32,178 nt of DNA, from contig NZ_VKHP01000090.1 of NCBI RefSeq assembly GCF_010811875.1, positions 1 through 32,178 on the forward strand, in the 5' to 3' direction. The notes under the pieces were generated by a model. The model was not told the origin of the DNA. It did not search any database and saw only the letters and a program-made list of their open reading frames with translations. The first letter of the stretch is position 1. Each line of letters opens with the position of its first letter. Source of the stretch: Bradyrhizobium uaiense (GTDB taxonomy: Bacteria; Pseudomonadota; Alphaproteobacteria; Rhizobiales; Xanthobacteraceae). Below are positions 23,009-31,244 of the stretch, piece after piece. The translations under genes were made by a program, and so were the position numbers.

Positions 23009-23031
23009 AGCATGTCTGCCGCAGCGGGAGA

Positions 23032-23889
23032 CTATTTCTTCACCGTCTTCGCCGGCGGCGCCTTTGGCGCGACCGGGGCCGCCTTCTTCGCCGGCTTGGA
23101 GTTGTCGTTTTCCGCGGCGGTGTTGAGGTCCTCGATCAACTTCTTGACCCGCGCGGCGTTGCTGCCGAGATCGGTGTCGAAATAGCGCGAGGCCGAGCGG
23201 ATATCGACGCGGGAATCCTCGTCGTCCGACGTCACCCGGATCGACACGTCCTCGCGGAAACCCATGATCGGCGTGCGTGCCACCGCTTCGATGCGGCCGA
23301 CATTGCGCGGCGGCTGCGGCGCGCGGGCGTCGATGACGAGCCATTTGCGGCGGTTGACCAGCCGCAGCGCCAACTCGTAGGCGCGCTCGGCCGGGACCTC
23401 AAGCTCGACAGTCTCGATATCTGGATAGGCGGTGCGCTGCCGCTCGGCCGAAGCGAGGCCAGCGTAGGCGGCGGGATTGGTGCCTTCCCCGGTGCGCAGC
23501 CGGGCCAGTGCCTCGAAGCGTGGCGGGTCGATCGGGTCGGTGGTGACGTCGTAGAGCCGCGGCAGCTTGCGGTACTGATAAGTGAGGTAGGCCGGGTAGG
23601 CGAGGATCGCTGCGTCCATCAGCAGTGCGAACAGGATCCGGCCCATGCCGCGGGTGCCGTTCTGCCAGATCGCGGCGAAGGCGGCGAGGCCGAGCAGGAT
23701 CGACAGGGCGGCCAGTCCCAGCGCGCCGAAGAAGGTCGCCAGCGCCGGTTTGACCTCGAGGAACCCGAACCGGACGATCAGGATCGAGACCACAACCGCG
23801 ACGACGGCAAAGATCGCGAGGTTGCGCGACCAGGTGGCGAGACCGGACACGGGCTCCTGCTGGTAGGGAGCGGAAAACCTGCGCGCCAT
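23032..23889 (-). CDS. DUF1499 domain-containing membrane protein
   Basis: A 285-residue protein. Three hydrophobic segments (about 22-42, 48-75 and 82-103) anchor it in the inner membrane. Residues 112-250 match the DUF1499 pattern: RLYDVTTDPIDPPRF near the start and ARTPIMGFREDVSIRVTSDDEDSRVDIRSASRYFDTDLGSNAARVKKLIEDL near the end. The last 30 residues are rich in Lys, Ala and Pro and are probably disordered. Function unknown; a role outside the cytoplasmic membrane core is only implied. ATG 23887-23889 has no strong ribosome site. Transcribed towards the hairpin at 22981. Confidence 0.88.
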   Translation of the reverse strand: MARRFSAPYQQEPVSGLATWSRNLAIFAVVAVVVSILIVRFGFLEVKPALATFFGALGLAALSILLGLAAFAAIWQNGTRGMGRILFALLMDAAILAYPAYLTYQYRKLPRLYDVTTDPIDPPRFEALARLRTGEGTNPAAYAGLASAERQRTAYPDIETVELEVPAERAYELALRLVNRRKWLVIDARAPQPPRNVGRIEAVARTPIMGFREDVSIRVTSDDEDSRVDIRSASRYFDTDLGSNAARVKKLIEDLNTAAENDNSKPAKKAAPVAPKAPPAKTVKK

Positions 23890-24273
23890 CGTCGAAAAAT
23901 CTGCCGGTTGGTGTCCCAGGCGACCTCAGCCGCCGCCAATGATCGTGTGAGACCACGGACCTGCGGCGAATTCAAGGGATTTGGGCATTGCTGTTCACCC
24001 TCCCTTGGAGAGGAGGGCTCTCGCAAATGGCCAGCCTCTGCAGGGGCGCGCTGCCAAAATATCGAAAACAACCCCATGCAAAGTAGCCGGCGACGTGCCG
24101 GCATTCGAAACCGGGAGGATCAGTTCGCATGACATGCGAACCGAGGTGGGGTGAAGGTCTGTCAAATCGGGCGCTGCCCGCGTGGAGAGATCACCCCACC
24201 CCGCCTCACATCTCGCTTTGCTCGCCGTGAGCCGACCCTCCCCACCAGGGGCTCTCCAGGGGAGGGTGAAGCA
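23890..24273. other. 384-base gap with repeat-like hairpins, no gene seen
   Basis: No supported coding sequence. Two pyrimidine/purine hairpins are present: ccctcc/ggaggg (23998-24003 and 24012-24017) and accctcccc/ggggagggt (24235-24243 and 24259-24267). The second lies immediately after the acyl-CoA synthetase stop and may terminate its minus-strand transcript. The block looks like another dispersed intergenic repeat. The promoter of the DUF1499 gene must lie at its left edge but no box is clear. Confidence 0.55.
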
Positions 24274-25902
24274 TCACGCCGCGGCGGTCGGAAAGGTGTA
24301 ATCCTTGAACTGGTCGCGCAGCGCGGTCTTCAGGATCTTGCCGGTCGCGGTGTGGGGAATGCCGTCGACGAAGGCGACGTCGTCGGGCATCCACCATTTG
24401 GCGATCTTGCCGTCCATGAACTTCAGGATGTCCTCGCGGGTGGCGCTCTCGCCTTGCTTGAGCTGCACGATCAGGAGCGGCCGTTCATCCCATTTGGGGT
24501 GATGGACGCCGATCACGGCGGCTTCCGCGACCGCCGGATGGCCGACCGCGAGGTTTTCCAGATCGATCGAGGAGATCCATTCGCCGCCGGACTTGATCAC
24601 GTCCTTGGAACGGTCGGTGATCCGCATGTAGCCGTGCTCGTCCATCGTCGAGACGTCGCCGGTGTCGAAGAAGCCGGCATCGTCGAGGATGTTGCTGTCG
24701 ACCCGGAAGTAGGCCTTGGCGATCGCGGGACCGGAGACCTTGAGACGGCCGAAGGTCTTGCCGTCCCACGGCAGCTCCTTGCCGGCATCGTCGGTGATCT
24801 TCATCTCGACGCCGAACGGCGGGTAGCCCTGGGTCTGCAGGATGTCGAGCCGCTCCTCACCGCTGCGATCGGTGAACGGCGGCTTCAGCGTCGCCAGCGT
24901 GCCGAGCGGACTCATCTCGGTCATGCCCCAAGCGTGGCGCACCTGGCTGCCCATGTCGAGGAACGCCTTGATCATCGAGCGTGGCATCGCCGAACCGCCG
25001 CAGATCACCATCTGCAAATCCGGCAGCTTGACGTTATTGGCGGCCATGTATTGCAGCAGCATCAGCCACACCGTGGGGACACCCGCGGTATGGGTGACCT
25101 TCTCGGTCGACAGCAGCTCATACACCGAAGCGCCGTCGAGCTTCGGGCCCGGCATCACGAGCTTGGTGCCCATCGACGGTGCGGAGAAGGCGATGCCCCA
25201 GCTGTTGGCATGGAACAAGGGGACCACCGGAAGCATTGTGTCAGAGGCGGAGGTGCCGAGCGCGTCCTTCGAGTTGGCCATCAGCGCGTGCAACACGTTG
25301 GAGCGGTGCGAATACAGGACACCCTTGGGATCGCCCGTCGTGCCGGAGGTGTAACACATCGCCGCCGCGGTGTTCTCGTCGAAGGTCTTCCACTCGAAGT
25401 TGCCGTCCGATGCCGCGATCCAGTCCTCATAGGCGACCGCGTTCTTCAGCGTGGTCTGCGGCATGTGCGCCTTGTCGGTCAGCACCACGTGGCGCTCGAC
25501 GCTCGGCAGCTGGCCGGCGATCTTCTCCAGCACCGGGACGAAGGTGAGGTCGGTGATGACGATGCGGTCCTGGGCGTGGTTGACGATCCAGGCGATCTGC
25601 TCCGGAAACAGCCGCGGATTGACCGTATGGCAGATCGCGCCGATCCCCATGATGCCGTACCAGACTTCAAGGTGGCGCCAGGTGTTCCAGGCAATGGTGG
25701 CGACGCGGTCGCCGAGCTTGATGCCGTCGCGCTCCAGGCTCTGCGAGACCTTCAGCGCGCGGGCATGGATCTGGGCGTAGGTGGTGCGATGAATCGGGCC
25801 TTCGACCGACCGCGTCACGACTTCCTGGGTGCCGTGATATTTGGCGGCGTGCTCAATAATCTTGTGGCACAGCAAGGGCCAATCTTGCATCAAACCAAGC
25901 AT
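24274..25902 (-). CDS. Acyl-CoA synthetase (AMP-binding, medium-chain/AlkK-like)
   Basis: A 542-residue adenylate-forming ligase that joins a fatty or related acid to CoA using ATP. The P-loop-like motif is YTSGTTGDPKG (about 184-194); PLFHANSWGI, then HAWGMTEMSPLG (adenine-binding) and FFDTGDVSTMDEHGYMRITDRSKDVIKSGGEWIS (hinge) follow. The catalytic lysine is in TATGKILKTALRDQF near the C-terminus. I place the start at ATG 25900-25902, with AGGAGGG eight bases upstream. The overall pattern (HTVNPRLFPEQI, PSVERHVVLTD) fits medium-chain AlkK-type enzymes; the acid used is not certain. Divergent from the extensin-family gene. Confidence 0.93.
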   Translation of the reverse strand: MLGLMQDWPLLCHKIIEHAAKYHGTQEVVTRSVEGPIHRTTYAQIHARALKVSQSLERDGIKLGDRVATIAWNTWRHLEVWYGIMGIGAICHTVNPRLFPEQIAWIVNHAQDRIVITDLTFVPVLEKIAGQLPSVERHVVLTDKAHMPQTTLKNAVAYEDWIAASDGNFEWKTFDENTAAAMCYTSGTTGDPKGVLYSHRSNVLHALMANSKDALGTSASDTMLPVVPLFHANSWGIAFSAPSMGTKLVMPGPKLDGASVYELLSTEKVTHTAGVPTVWLMLLQYMAANNVKLPDLQMVICGGSAMPRSMIKAFLDMGSQVRHAWGMTEMSPLGTLATLKPPFTDRSGEERLDILQTQGYPPFGVEMKITDDAGKELPWDGKTFGRLKVSGPAIAKAYFRVDSNILDDAGFFDTGDVSTMDEHGYMRITDRSKDVIKSGGEWISSIDLENLAVGHPAVAEAAVIGVHHPKWDERPLLIVQLKQGESATREDILKFMDGKIAKWWMPDDVAFVDGIPHTATGKILKTALRDQFKDYTFPTAAA

Positions 25903-25978
25903 ACGCAAATCCCTCCTCGATCCTCACGCATGATCCACCGGCATCTTGGACGGCCGGCAGTAAAATCATGGAACTGAC

Positions 25979-27148
25979 ATGAACTGTAGCGCGGAGAAAG
26001 CAAGCCGAAAATGGCCTGATGGCGCGTTTCGTCGCGGGGGCGCGGCAATGGTTACCGCTGCCGCGGCGTTGCTTTGCCTTGGCATGCAAGCGGGCCCCGC
26101 GGAGGCCGCCCGCGGCGCGCCGAGCTTTCCATGGGACGATTTGTTCGGCACCCGGCCGCACAGGTCGCACAAGTCGGCGCGCCGCTCAGCCGTGCCGCTG
26201 CCGAGGCCGCGCCCGGCCGAAGCGCCGCCGGCGGTCACTGAGGCGCCCGCAGCAGCTCACGCGCCCGCAGGAGCCGAGCCCGCGCCGCCCGCGGCCGCAA
26301 CGCAGCCTCCCGCCGCGCCGGCCGAGGCCGCGAGGCCCAGCGAGACGGCCAAGCCGGCCGAGCCGCCCAAGCCGCAGCTCTCGGCCTGTCGGCAGGCGCT
26401 CACCGAGGAGATCGCAATCGCACCGAGCATTCCGGATATCCACGGCGCCGGCGCCTGCGGCGGCGAGGATTTGGTGCGGCTCGAGGCCATCGTGCTGCCG
26501 GACAAGCGCAAGGTCGCGGTCAAACCCGCTGCGATCCTCCGCTGCAGGATGGCAGCCGCGGTCGCCGACTGGGTCCGCACCGATATCGCGCCACTGGCGC
26601 AGACCCTCGGCGGCGGGATCAGCAATCTCGACAATTTCGACTCGTTCGAGTGCCGCGGCCGCAATCGCGTCGTCGGCGCGCAGCTCTCCGAGCATGGCCG
26701 CGCCAATGCGCTCGATGTGCGTGCCTTTGGTCTCGCCAATGGCAAGTCGATCTCGCTGACCGACCGCAGCGTGGCGCGCGACCTGCGCGAGACCGTGCTG
26801 CATTCGGTCTGCGCCCGCTTCTCCACCGTGCTCGGGCCGGGCTCGGACTGGTACCACGAGGACCATATCCATCTCGACCTTGCGGAGCGTCGCAGCAATT
26901 ACCGGATCTGCCAGTGGAACGTGTACGACCCGCTGCCGCATGTCGCGCCGCTCTTGCCGGCCGAGCGCCCGGAAGCGGCGCCGCCGCGCGAGGTCGCCGC
27001 AAAATCCGATGGCGGCAAGCTGGATGCAGCGAAGGCTGATCACGGCAAGGCGGATGCTGCGGAATCAGATGATGCGGCTGCCTCTGACGGCGCTGCCGAG
27101 ACCAAGCCGCAGCCAACAAAAAAGCGCCGGCAGAGCCGGCGCTTTTGA
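25979..27148 (+). CDS. Extensin-family protein (M15-peptidase-like C-terminal domain)
   Basis: A 389-residue exported protein. The N-terminus has a hydrophobic signal (MVTAAAALLCLGMQAGPAEAA); then about 80 residues rich in Pro and Ala form a flexible spacer. Residues 135-310 are the extensin-like C domain. SEHGRANALDVRAFG (H239, D246) and DWYHEDHIHLDL (H296, H298) reproduce the zinc-ligand layout of VanY/M15 D,D-peptidases, suggesting peptidoglycan binding or cleavage. Four or more Cys (LSACRQAL, GACGGEDL, FECRGR, CQWN) suggest disulfides. The tail is charged and low in complexity. Start ATG 25979 or ATG 26048 (which begins right at the signal); neither has a good ribosome site. The last codons form a terminator. 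Confidence 0.88.
   Translation: MNCSAEKASRKWPDGAFRRGGAAMVTAAAALLCLGMQAGPAEAARGAPSFPWDDLFGTRPHRSHKSARRSAVPLPRPRPAEAPPAVTEAPAAAHAPAGAEPAPPAAATQPPAAPAEAARPSETAKPAEPPKPQLSACRQALTEEIAIAPSIPDIHGAGACGGEDLVRLEAIVLPDKRKVAVKPAAILRCRMAAAVADWVRTDIAPLAQTLGGGISNLDNFDSFECRGRNRVVGAQLSEHGRANALDVRAFGLANGKSISLTDRSVARDLRETVLHSVCARFSTVLGPGSDWYHEDHIHLDLAERRSNYRICQWNVYDPLPHVAPLLPAERPEAAPPREVAAKSDGGKLDAAKADHGKADAAESDDAAASDGAAETKPQPTKKRRQSRRF
27120..27146. terminator. Bidirectional intrinsic terminator overlapping a coding end
   Basis: aaaagcgccggc (27120-27131) and gccggcgctttt (27135-27146) form a perfect 12-bp stem with an A-run before and a T-run after, so it works on both strands. It encodes the last residues of the extensin-family protein and its final T is the first base of the stop codon. 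The L,D-transpeptidase gene converges, ending at 27173. Confidence 0.88.
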
Positions 27149-27172
27149 TCTCGTCCGCTTATCGGGTGCGGT

Positions 27173-27850
27173 TCAGTAAGTGGCCATGCTGCCGCCCTGC
27201 AATGCCATCTGCGGCTTGTAGGGCGAGTCACCGTGCTTCGGTTCCAGCACCACGACGATGGTGCCGAGCTTGACGTGGTTGTAGAGGTCGATGACGTCCT
27301 CGTTGGTCATGCGGATGCAGCCCGAGGAGATCGACGAACCGATGTATTCCGGCTGGTTGGTGCCGTGAATGCGGAACAGCGTGTCCTTGCCGCCCGAGTA
27401 GAGATACATCGCGCGCGAACCCATCGGATTGTCCGGGCCGGGTGCCACGAAGGTCGGAACGCCGAGGCGCGAGATTTCGCCGGGGGTCGGGTGCCAGGCC
27501 GGCCATTCGGTCATGCTGCCGACCTTGGCAATGCCGGACCAGGCCATGGCCTCTTCGCCGACGGTGATGCCGTAGCGGATCGCCTTGCCGTCGTTCAGCA
27601 CGTAATAGAGGTAATGGTTGTCGGAATCGACCAGGATGGAGCCGGGGGCTTCCTTGCGGTGATATTCGACGATCGCGCGGCGGAACGGTTCAGCTACCGG
27701 CGTCTTGACGTAGGTGGTCTTGGCGAGAAGTTCCTTGTCACGCGGCTTGAAGGCAGCAGTATTGGTTGCCTCATAGGTCGTGGCCTGCATGCAGCCCGAC
27801 AACATCAGGCCCGCGGTCAGGATCCCGAGGGTAACTTTGAGCGACGACAT
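27173..27850 (-). CDS. L,D-transpeptidase (YkuD domain) lipoprotein
   Basis: A 225-residue lipoprotein. The signal MSSLKVTLGILTAGLMLSGC has a lipobox with C20 as the lipidated residue. The YkuD domain covers about 60-205, with H162 in RIHGTNQPEYIG and the catalytic C178 in SSISSGCIRMTNEDV. These enzymes make 3-3 cross-links in peptidoglycan or attach outer-membrane proteins to it, which is important in Rhizobiales. The end of the protein (ALQGGSMATY) is a short tail. Convergent with the extensin-family gene, another peptidoglycan-related protein; they share a terminator but not a promoter. Length is normal for the ErfK/YbiS group. Confidence 0.94.
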   Translation of the reverse strand: MSSLKVTLGILTAGLMLSGCMQATTYEATNTAAFKPRDKELLAKTTYVKTPVAEPFRRAIVEYHRKEAPGSILVDSDNHYLYYVLNDGKAIRYGITVGEEAMAWSGIAKVGSMTEWPAWHPTPGEISRLGVPTFVAPGPDNPMGSRAMYLYSGGKDTLFRIHGTNQPEYIGSSISSGCIRMTNEDVIDLYNHVKLGTIVVVLEPKHGDSPYKPQMALQGGSMATY

Positions 27851-28189
27851 GATTACATTCCAATCGAAAATCCGCGCCCGAAAGCGCCAACATTACGCCC
27901 CAAACGCCACGATTCCATGAAGGGCATTATTGCCGAAACGTGGCATTATTCCCAGACTTTAGATGCCGTTCCCGCATCGCGGGACGCCGTCTGTGGCTTT
28001 TTTGCCGCAAGTCTTCTGGCGCGGGTCCGGTTTTTGTGCAAACAGGCAACGGTTTGCTGAGCCCAGCCCACATCACTGCCACCTGGCCGCCACAAAGGTG
28101 GACGTCCGGTTAATGTCCCGGTCATGAAGCCCCAGCCAGAATCGCGCTAAGTCCGCCGCCTCTTCCCGCCCGTCTCGTGGAGTTCGTTA
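27851..28189. other. 339-base divergent spacer with direct and inverted repeats
   Basis: This holds the promoters of the L,D-transpeptidase (minus) and corA (plus). Visible elements are a 9-bp direct repeat, ggcattatt, at 27923-27931 and 27942-27950 (start-to-start 19 bases, close to two helical turns), and a small hairpin tcccgc-atc-gcggga (27970-27984). No clear -35/-10 pair or coding sequence was found. Confidence 0.5.
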
Positions 28190-29167
28190 ATGCTGTCGGT
28201 GTTCGTCCCTTCCGATTTCAGCCTCAAGAAGGTCGTCGCCACGGAACTGTCGGCGCTGCCGGAGAATGCGGTCTGGGTCGATCTGGCGAACCCGACCGTG
28301 GAAGAGGACAGGGCCGTCGAGAAGCTGGCGGGGATCGCGGTTCCGACCCGCGAAGACATGCAGGAGATCGAGATCTCCAGCCGCCTCTATATCGAGAACA
28401 GCGCGCGCTACATGACCGCGACGCTGATGTGCCAATCCGATACCGACATGCCGCGGACCACGGCGGTCACCTTCATTCTGACCGGCCATCGGCTGGTCAC
28501 GGTGCGCTACGACCTCCCGAAGCCGTTCGCTCTGGTCGAGAACAAGCTGGCCCGCTCCTGTGCCCCCAGCATCACCGGCGAGCAGGTGCTGATGGAACTG
28601 CTGGATGCGGTGATCGACCGCTGCGCCGACATCCTGGAGCGCTGCGGGGCCGACATCGACCAGGTCTCGCACGACATCTTCGAGCCGGAGAGCGAACGCC
28701 ACGGCCACGCCAAGCAATATTCCCAGATCCTGATCGCGATCGGCCGCAAGGGCGACCTGACCTCGAAGGTCCGCGAAAGCCTGGTCTCGATCGGCCGCCT
28801 CGTCACCTTCCTCTCGGCGGTCGTGGAAGGGGTGAAATGGTCCAAGGACATGCGTGAGCAGCTCAAGACCATGCAGCGTGACGTGGCCTCACTGACCGAC
28901 CATGCCTCCTACCTCTCCAGCAAAATTACTTTCGTGCTCGATGCCATGCTCGGCGTGGTCAATTTGGAACAGAACAACATCATCAAGCTGTTCTCGGTGA
29001 TGGCGGTGGTGCTGATGCCGCCGACGCTGATTGCCTCGGTCTACGGCATGAACTTCAAGGCGATGCCGGAACTCGAATGGACGCACGGCTATCCGTTTGC
29101 ACTGGTGCTGATGCTGGTTGCGGCTGTTGTGCCGTACTGGATTTTCAAGTGGAAGAAGTGGCTCTAG
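28190..29167 (+). CDS. corA: CorA-family magnesium/divalent cation transporter
   Basis: A 325-residue CorA. A large N-terminal cytoplasmic domain (to about 260) ends in a long helix containing LKTMQRDVASLTDHASYLSSKITFVLDAMLGVVNLEQNNIIKLFSV. The first membrane helix ends in the signature YGMN (Y285-N288), and the loop carries MPELEW, matching the usual MPEL sequence. The second helix and a basic tail (FKWKKWL) close the protein. It forms a pentameric channel for Mg2+ and possibly Co2+ or Ni2+. ATG 28190 has GGAG upstream. No M-box-type leader could be recognised. Confidence 0.95.
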   Translation: MLSVFVPSDFSLKKVVATELSALPENAVWVDLANPTVEEDRAVEKLAGIAVPTREDMQEIEISSRLYIENSARYMTATLMCQSDTDMPRTTAVTFILTGHRLVTVRYDLPKPFALVENKLARSCAPSITGEQVLMELLDAVIDRCADILERCGADIDQVSHDIFEPESERHGHAKQYSQILIAIGRKGDLTSKVRESLVSIGRLVTFLSAVVEGVKWSKDMREQLKTMQRDVASLTDHASYLSSKITFVLDAMLGVVNLEQNNIIKLFSVMAVVLMPPTLIASVYGMNFKAMPELEWTHGYPFALVLMLVAAVVPYWIFKWKKWL

Positions 29168-29181
29168 CGCAGTTCCACCGT

Positions 29182-29202
29182 CGCGTTTTGGGACGCGCTT
29201 TT
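29182..29202 (+). terminator. Weak intrinsic terminator after corA
   Basis: cgcgt (29182-29186) pairs with acgcg (29193-29197) around tttggg, followed by cttttct. The stem is only five pairs; position and T-run are right. Confidence 0.4.
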
Positions 29203-29297
29203 CTGCCTTATTTCCTCTCCTAAAATTTGAGTGTTGCGCTGAACGTTTGGGCGAAACTTGTCTGCGATAACGCCTGCCTCGAAGCCGGAGGACAGCA

Positions 29298-29519
29298 ATG
29301 GTTGAGAAGATCATAACGCCACGGCGTAACGTCATCGACTTTGCGCGCTATCAACAGGACCGCGCAGCAGGCAAGGTGCAGGCGATCTCGCCGAGACTTT
29401 GCCGTTACTGTGACGCGGCGCTGCTTGATGGCGAGGACGAAGACGAATGCTCCAGCGCACTGAACGACGTCGCGCTGCGGCAGCCTGAGAAGAAGTCACG
29501 CCGGTTTTACGCCGACTAG
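29298..29519 (+). CDS. Small CxxC protein of unknown function
   Basis: A 73-residue protein with GGAGGA seven bases before ATG 29298. The core LCRYCDAALLDGEDEDECSSA has a CxxC and a third cysteine separated by an acidic turn, like half of a zinc ribbon or rubredoxin knuckle. The N-terminal part (RRNVIDFARYQQDRAAGKV) is basic and helical. No signal peptide, so cytoplasmic. Not recognised as a named family; it may be a small metal-binding or regulatory protein. It is separated from corA by 130 bases and probably has its own promoter. Confidence 0.72.
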   Translation: MVEKIITPRRNVIDFARYQQDRAAGKVQAISPRLCRYCDAALLDGEDEDECSSALNDVALRQPEKKSRRFYAD

Positions 29520-29639
29520 AGGCAGAAGCCTCGTCCGCGTCGTTACGCCTGCAAGTGAAGCAATCCCAGCATGACGGCCGCGGCGGCGGCCGGGATCGCC
29601 TCGAAATTTCCTTCCCCGAAATTGCGGCTCATCCGAAGC

Positions 29640-30392
29640 TCAGACGTGCTGACCACCGTTAATGTGGATTTCCGCACCGTTCACGTAAGAGCTGGTCTCC
29701 GTACAGAGAACGTAAATGATCTTGGCGACCTCGTCCGGGGTGCCGAGGCGATGCATCGGGATCTGCTGGTCGACGATCTTCTCGGTGCCCGGCGACAGGA
29801 TCGAGGTATCGATCTCGCCTGGTGCGATCGCGTTGACGCGAACGCCGACGCGGCCGAAATCCGACGCCATCTCGCGGGTCAGCGCCGCCAGCGCGGCTTT
29901 CGACGTCGCGTAGGCTGCACCCGCGAACGGATGCACGCGCGAGCCGGCGATCGAGGTGACGTTCACCACCGCGCCCTTGGCGTGCTTCAACTCCTCGATC
30001 AGCCCGCGCGCGATCATGACCGGTGCGAAGAAGTTGACGTGGAAAACGTGGGTCCAGGTCTCGATGTCGGTGTCCATGGTGCCGAGCCGGCTGCCGTCGG
30101 GCGCTTTCGGCGAGATCGCGGCATTGTTGACCAGCGCGTGCAACTCATCGTTATCCAGTCGCTGCCGGATCTCCGAGATCGCGCGCACGGTGTCGTCATG
30201 GCTGCCGAGATCGACCTCGATGTGGTCTTCCGGTCCGGCGCCCCACGGGCAGACCTCCGGAAACGCGTGCCGCGAGAGGGTGATGACGCGCCAGCCGGCG
30301 GACGAGAACCGGATCGCGGTGGCATGGCCGATGCCGCGGCTCGCGCCGGTCAGGAGCAGCGTGCGCCGCGGCGCATTGGAAGGGCGGGTCAT
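29640..30392 (-). CDS. SDR family oxidoreductase
   Basis: A 250-residue classical short-chain dehydrogenase/reductase with TGASRGIG (15-22) for the dinucleotide, NNAA (89-92), catalytic S147 in VVNVTSIAG, and Y161/K165 in YATSKAALAA. The end SSYVNGAEIHINGGQHV is standard. The segment RHAFPEVCPWGAGPEDHIEVDLG departs from the usual fold linker and might help select the cofactor or substrate. The start at ATG 30390-30392 has only a weak purine stretch (gaaag). Monocistronic by spacing, in the same direction as pdxH, 148 bases downstream of it. Substrate unknown. Confidence 0.92.
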   Translation of the reverse strand: MTRPSNAPRRTLLLTGASRGIGHATAIRFSSAGWRVITLSRHAFPEVCPWGAGPEDHIEVDLGSHDDTVRAISEIRQRLDNDELHALVNNAAISPKAPDGSRLGTMDTDIETWTHVFHVNFFAPVMIARGLIEELKHAKGAVVNVTSIAGSRVHPFAGAAYATSKAALAALTREMASDFGRVGVRVNAIAPGEIDTSILSPGTEKIVDQQIPMHRLGTPDEVAKIIYVLCTETSSYVNGAEIHINGGQHV

Positions 30393-30540
30393 CGACAGTT
30401 TCTTTCGTTTTCGTCATGCGCGGCGTCGTGCCGGGCATCGACGTCTTCGAACGTTTGAAGATCGGGGACGTCGATGGCCGGGGTCATCTTACACGAAGAC
30501 GCGCTTCGCACTTTTGCCCTTCCATGACGGTTGCATTTTT

Positions 30541-31182
30541 TTAGGGATAGAGCCGCACCTTCGACCAGGCGCTGGCGGCGGCATCGCGGCGGAATTCGAT
30601 GCGGTCGTGCAGGCGGAATGGGCGGTCGTGCCAGAACTCGAAGCGTTGTGGCGTGATCCGCCAGCCGCTCCAGCCCGGCGGCCGCGGCACCTCGCCGATG
30701 ACGTATTTCGCGCCGGCCTTGGCGATCGCCTGCTCGAAGGCGAAGCGGCTTTCGAGCGGCTGCGACTGCTTGCTGGCCCAGGCGCCGATCTGCGCCTGCT
30801 TCGGCCTTGTGGCGAAATAGGCATCGGCCTCGGCATCGGTGACCGGCGTCACCGCTCCGCGGATGCGCACCTGTCGGCGCAGCGATTTCCAGTGAAACAG
30901 TAAAGCGGCCTTAGGATTTGCGGCCAGTTCGCGGCCCTTGGCGCTGGCAATGTGGCTGTAGAACACGAAGCCGTCGGCGTCGAAGCCCTTCATCAGCACC
31001 ATCCGCACGTCGGGCAGTCCGTCGGCATCGACGGTCGCAAGCGCCATCGCGTTCGGATCGTTGGGCTCGGACTTGACCGCCTCCGCAAACCATTCGCCGA
31101 ACAGGGCGAGCGGCTCCTCCGCTGCGGTGAAATCACCCGATGTTAACGGTGTCGGGTGTTTGATGGAGGTCGTGTCGGTCAT
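30541..31182 (-). CDS. pdxH: Pyridoxine/pyridoxamine 5'-phosphate oxidase
   Basis: A 213-residue FMN flavoprotein that makes pyridoxal 5'-phosphate, the cofactor used by the aminotransferase elsewhere in the window. The FMN and substrate residues lie in DGLPDVRMVLMKGFDADGF, then FYSHIASAKGRELAANPKAALLFHWKSLRRQVRIRG, and the C-terminal PPGWSGWRITPQRFEFWHDRPFRLHDR. Length and ending KVRLYP fit the family. It is divergent from the lipoprotein gene. A 99-base part of this gene (30936-31034) is repeated inverted at the right end of the window, but this copy is intact. Confidence 0.96.
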   Translation of the reverse strand: MTDTTSIKHPTPLTSGDFTAAEEPLALFGEWFAEAVKSEPNDPNAMALATVDADGLPDVRMVLMKGFDADGFVFYSHIASAKGRELAANPKAALLFHWKSLRRQVRIRGAVTPVTDAEADAYFATRPKQAQIGAWASKQSQPLESRFAFEQAIAKAGAKYVIGEVPRPPGWSGWRITPQRFEFWHDRPFRLHDRIEFRRDAAASAWSKVRLYP

Positions 31183-31230
31183 GTCAGGAGTCCCGATTTG
31201 CGTTCGCCCGCGTCCGAGAGCGCGTTTCTA

Positions 31231-31244
31231 GCCCTATATAGGGC
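31231..31244. promoter_or_regulatory. 14-bp perfect palindrome gccctatatagggc
   Basis: A perfect palindrome with a TATATA centre in GC-rich DNA, between the divergent pdxH (start 31182) and lipoprotein genes. The A/T core could be a -10 element for either gene or an operator. No matching -35 element was identified. Confidence 0.45.

Noticed and set aside
24151..25977. 608-codon plus-strand frame opposite the acyl-CoA synthetase gene
   Set aside because: Antisense shadow rich in Arg, His and Asp; the minus strand has all AMP-binding motifs and a good ribosome site.
27917..28060. 47-codon plus-strand frame starting MKGIIAETWHYSQ
   Set aside because: No ribosome site, no motif, and it covers a divergent promoter spacer with repeats.
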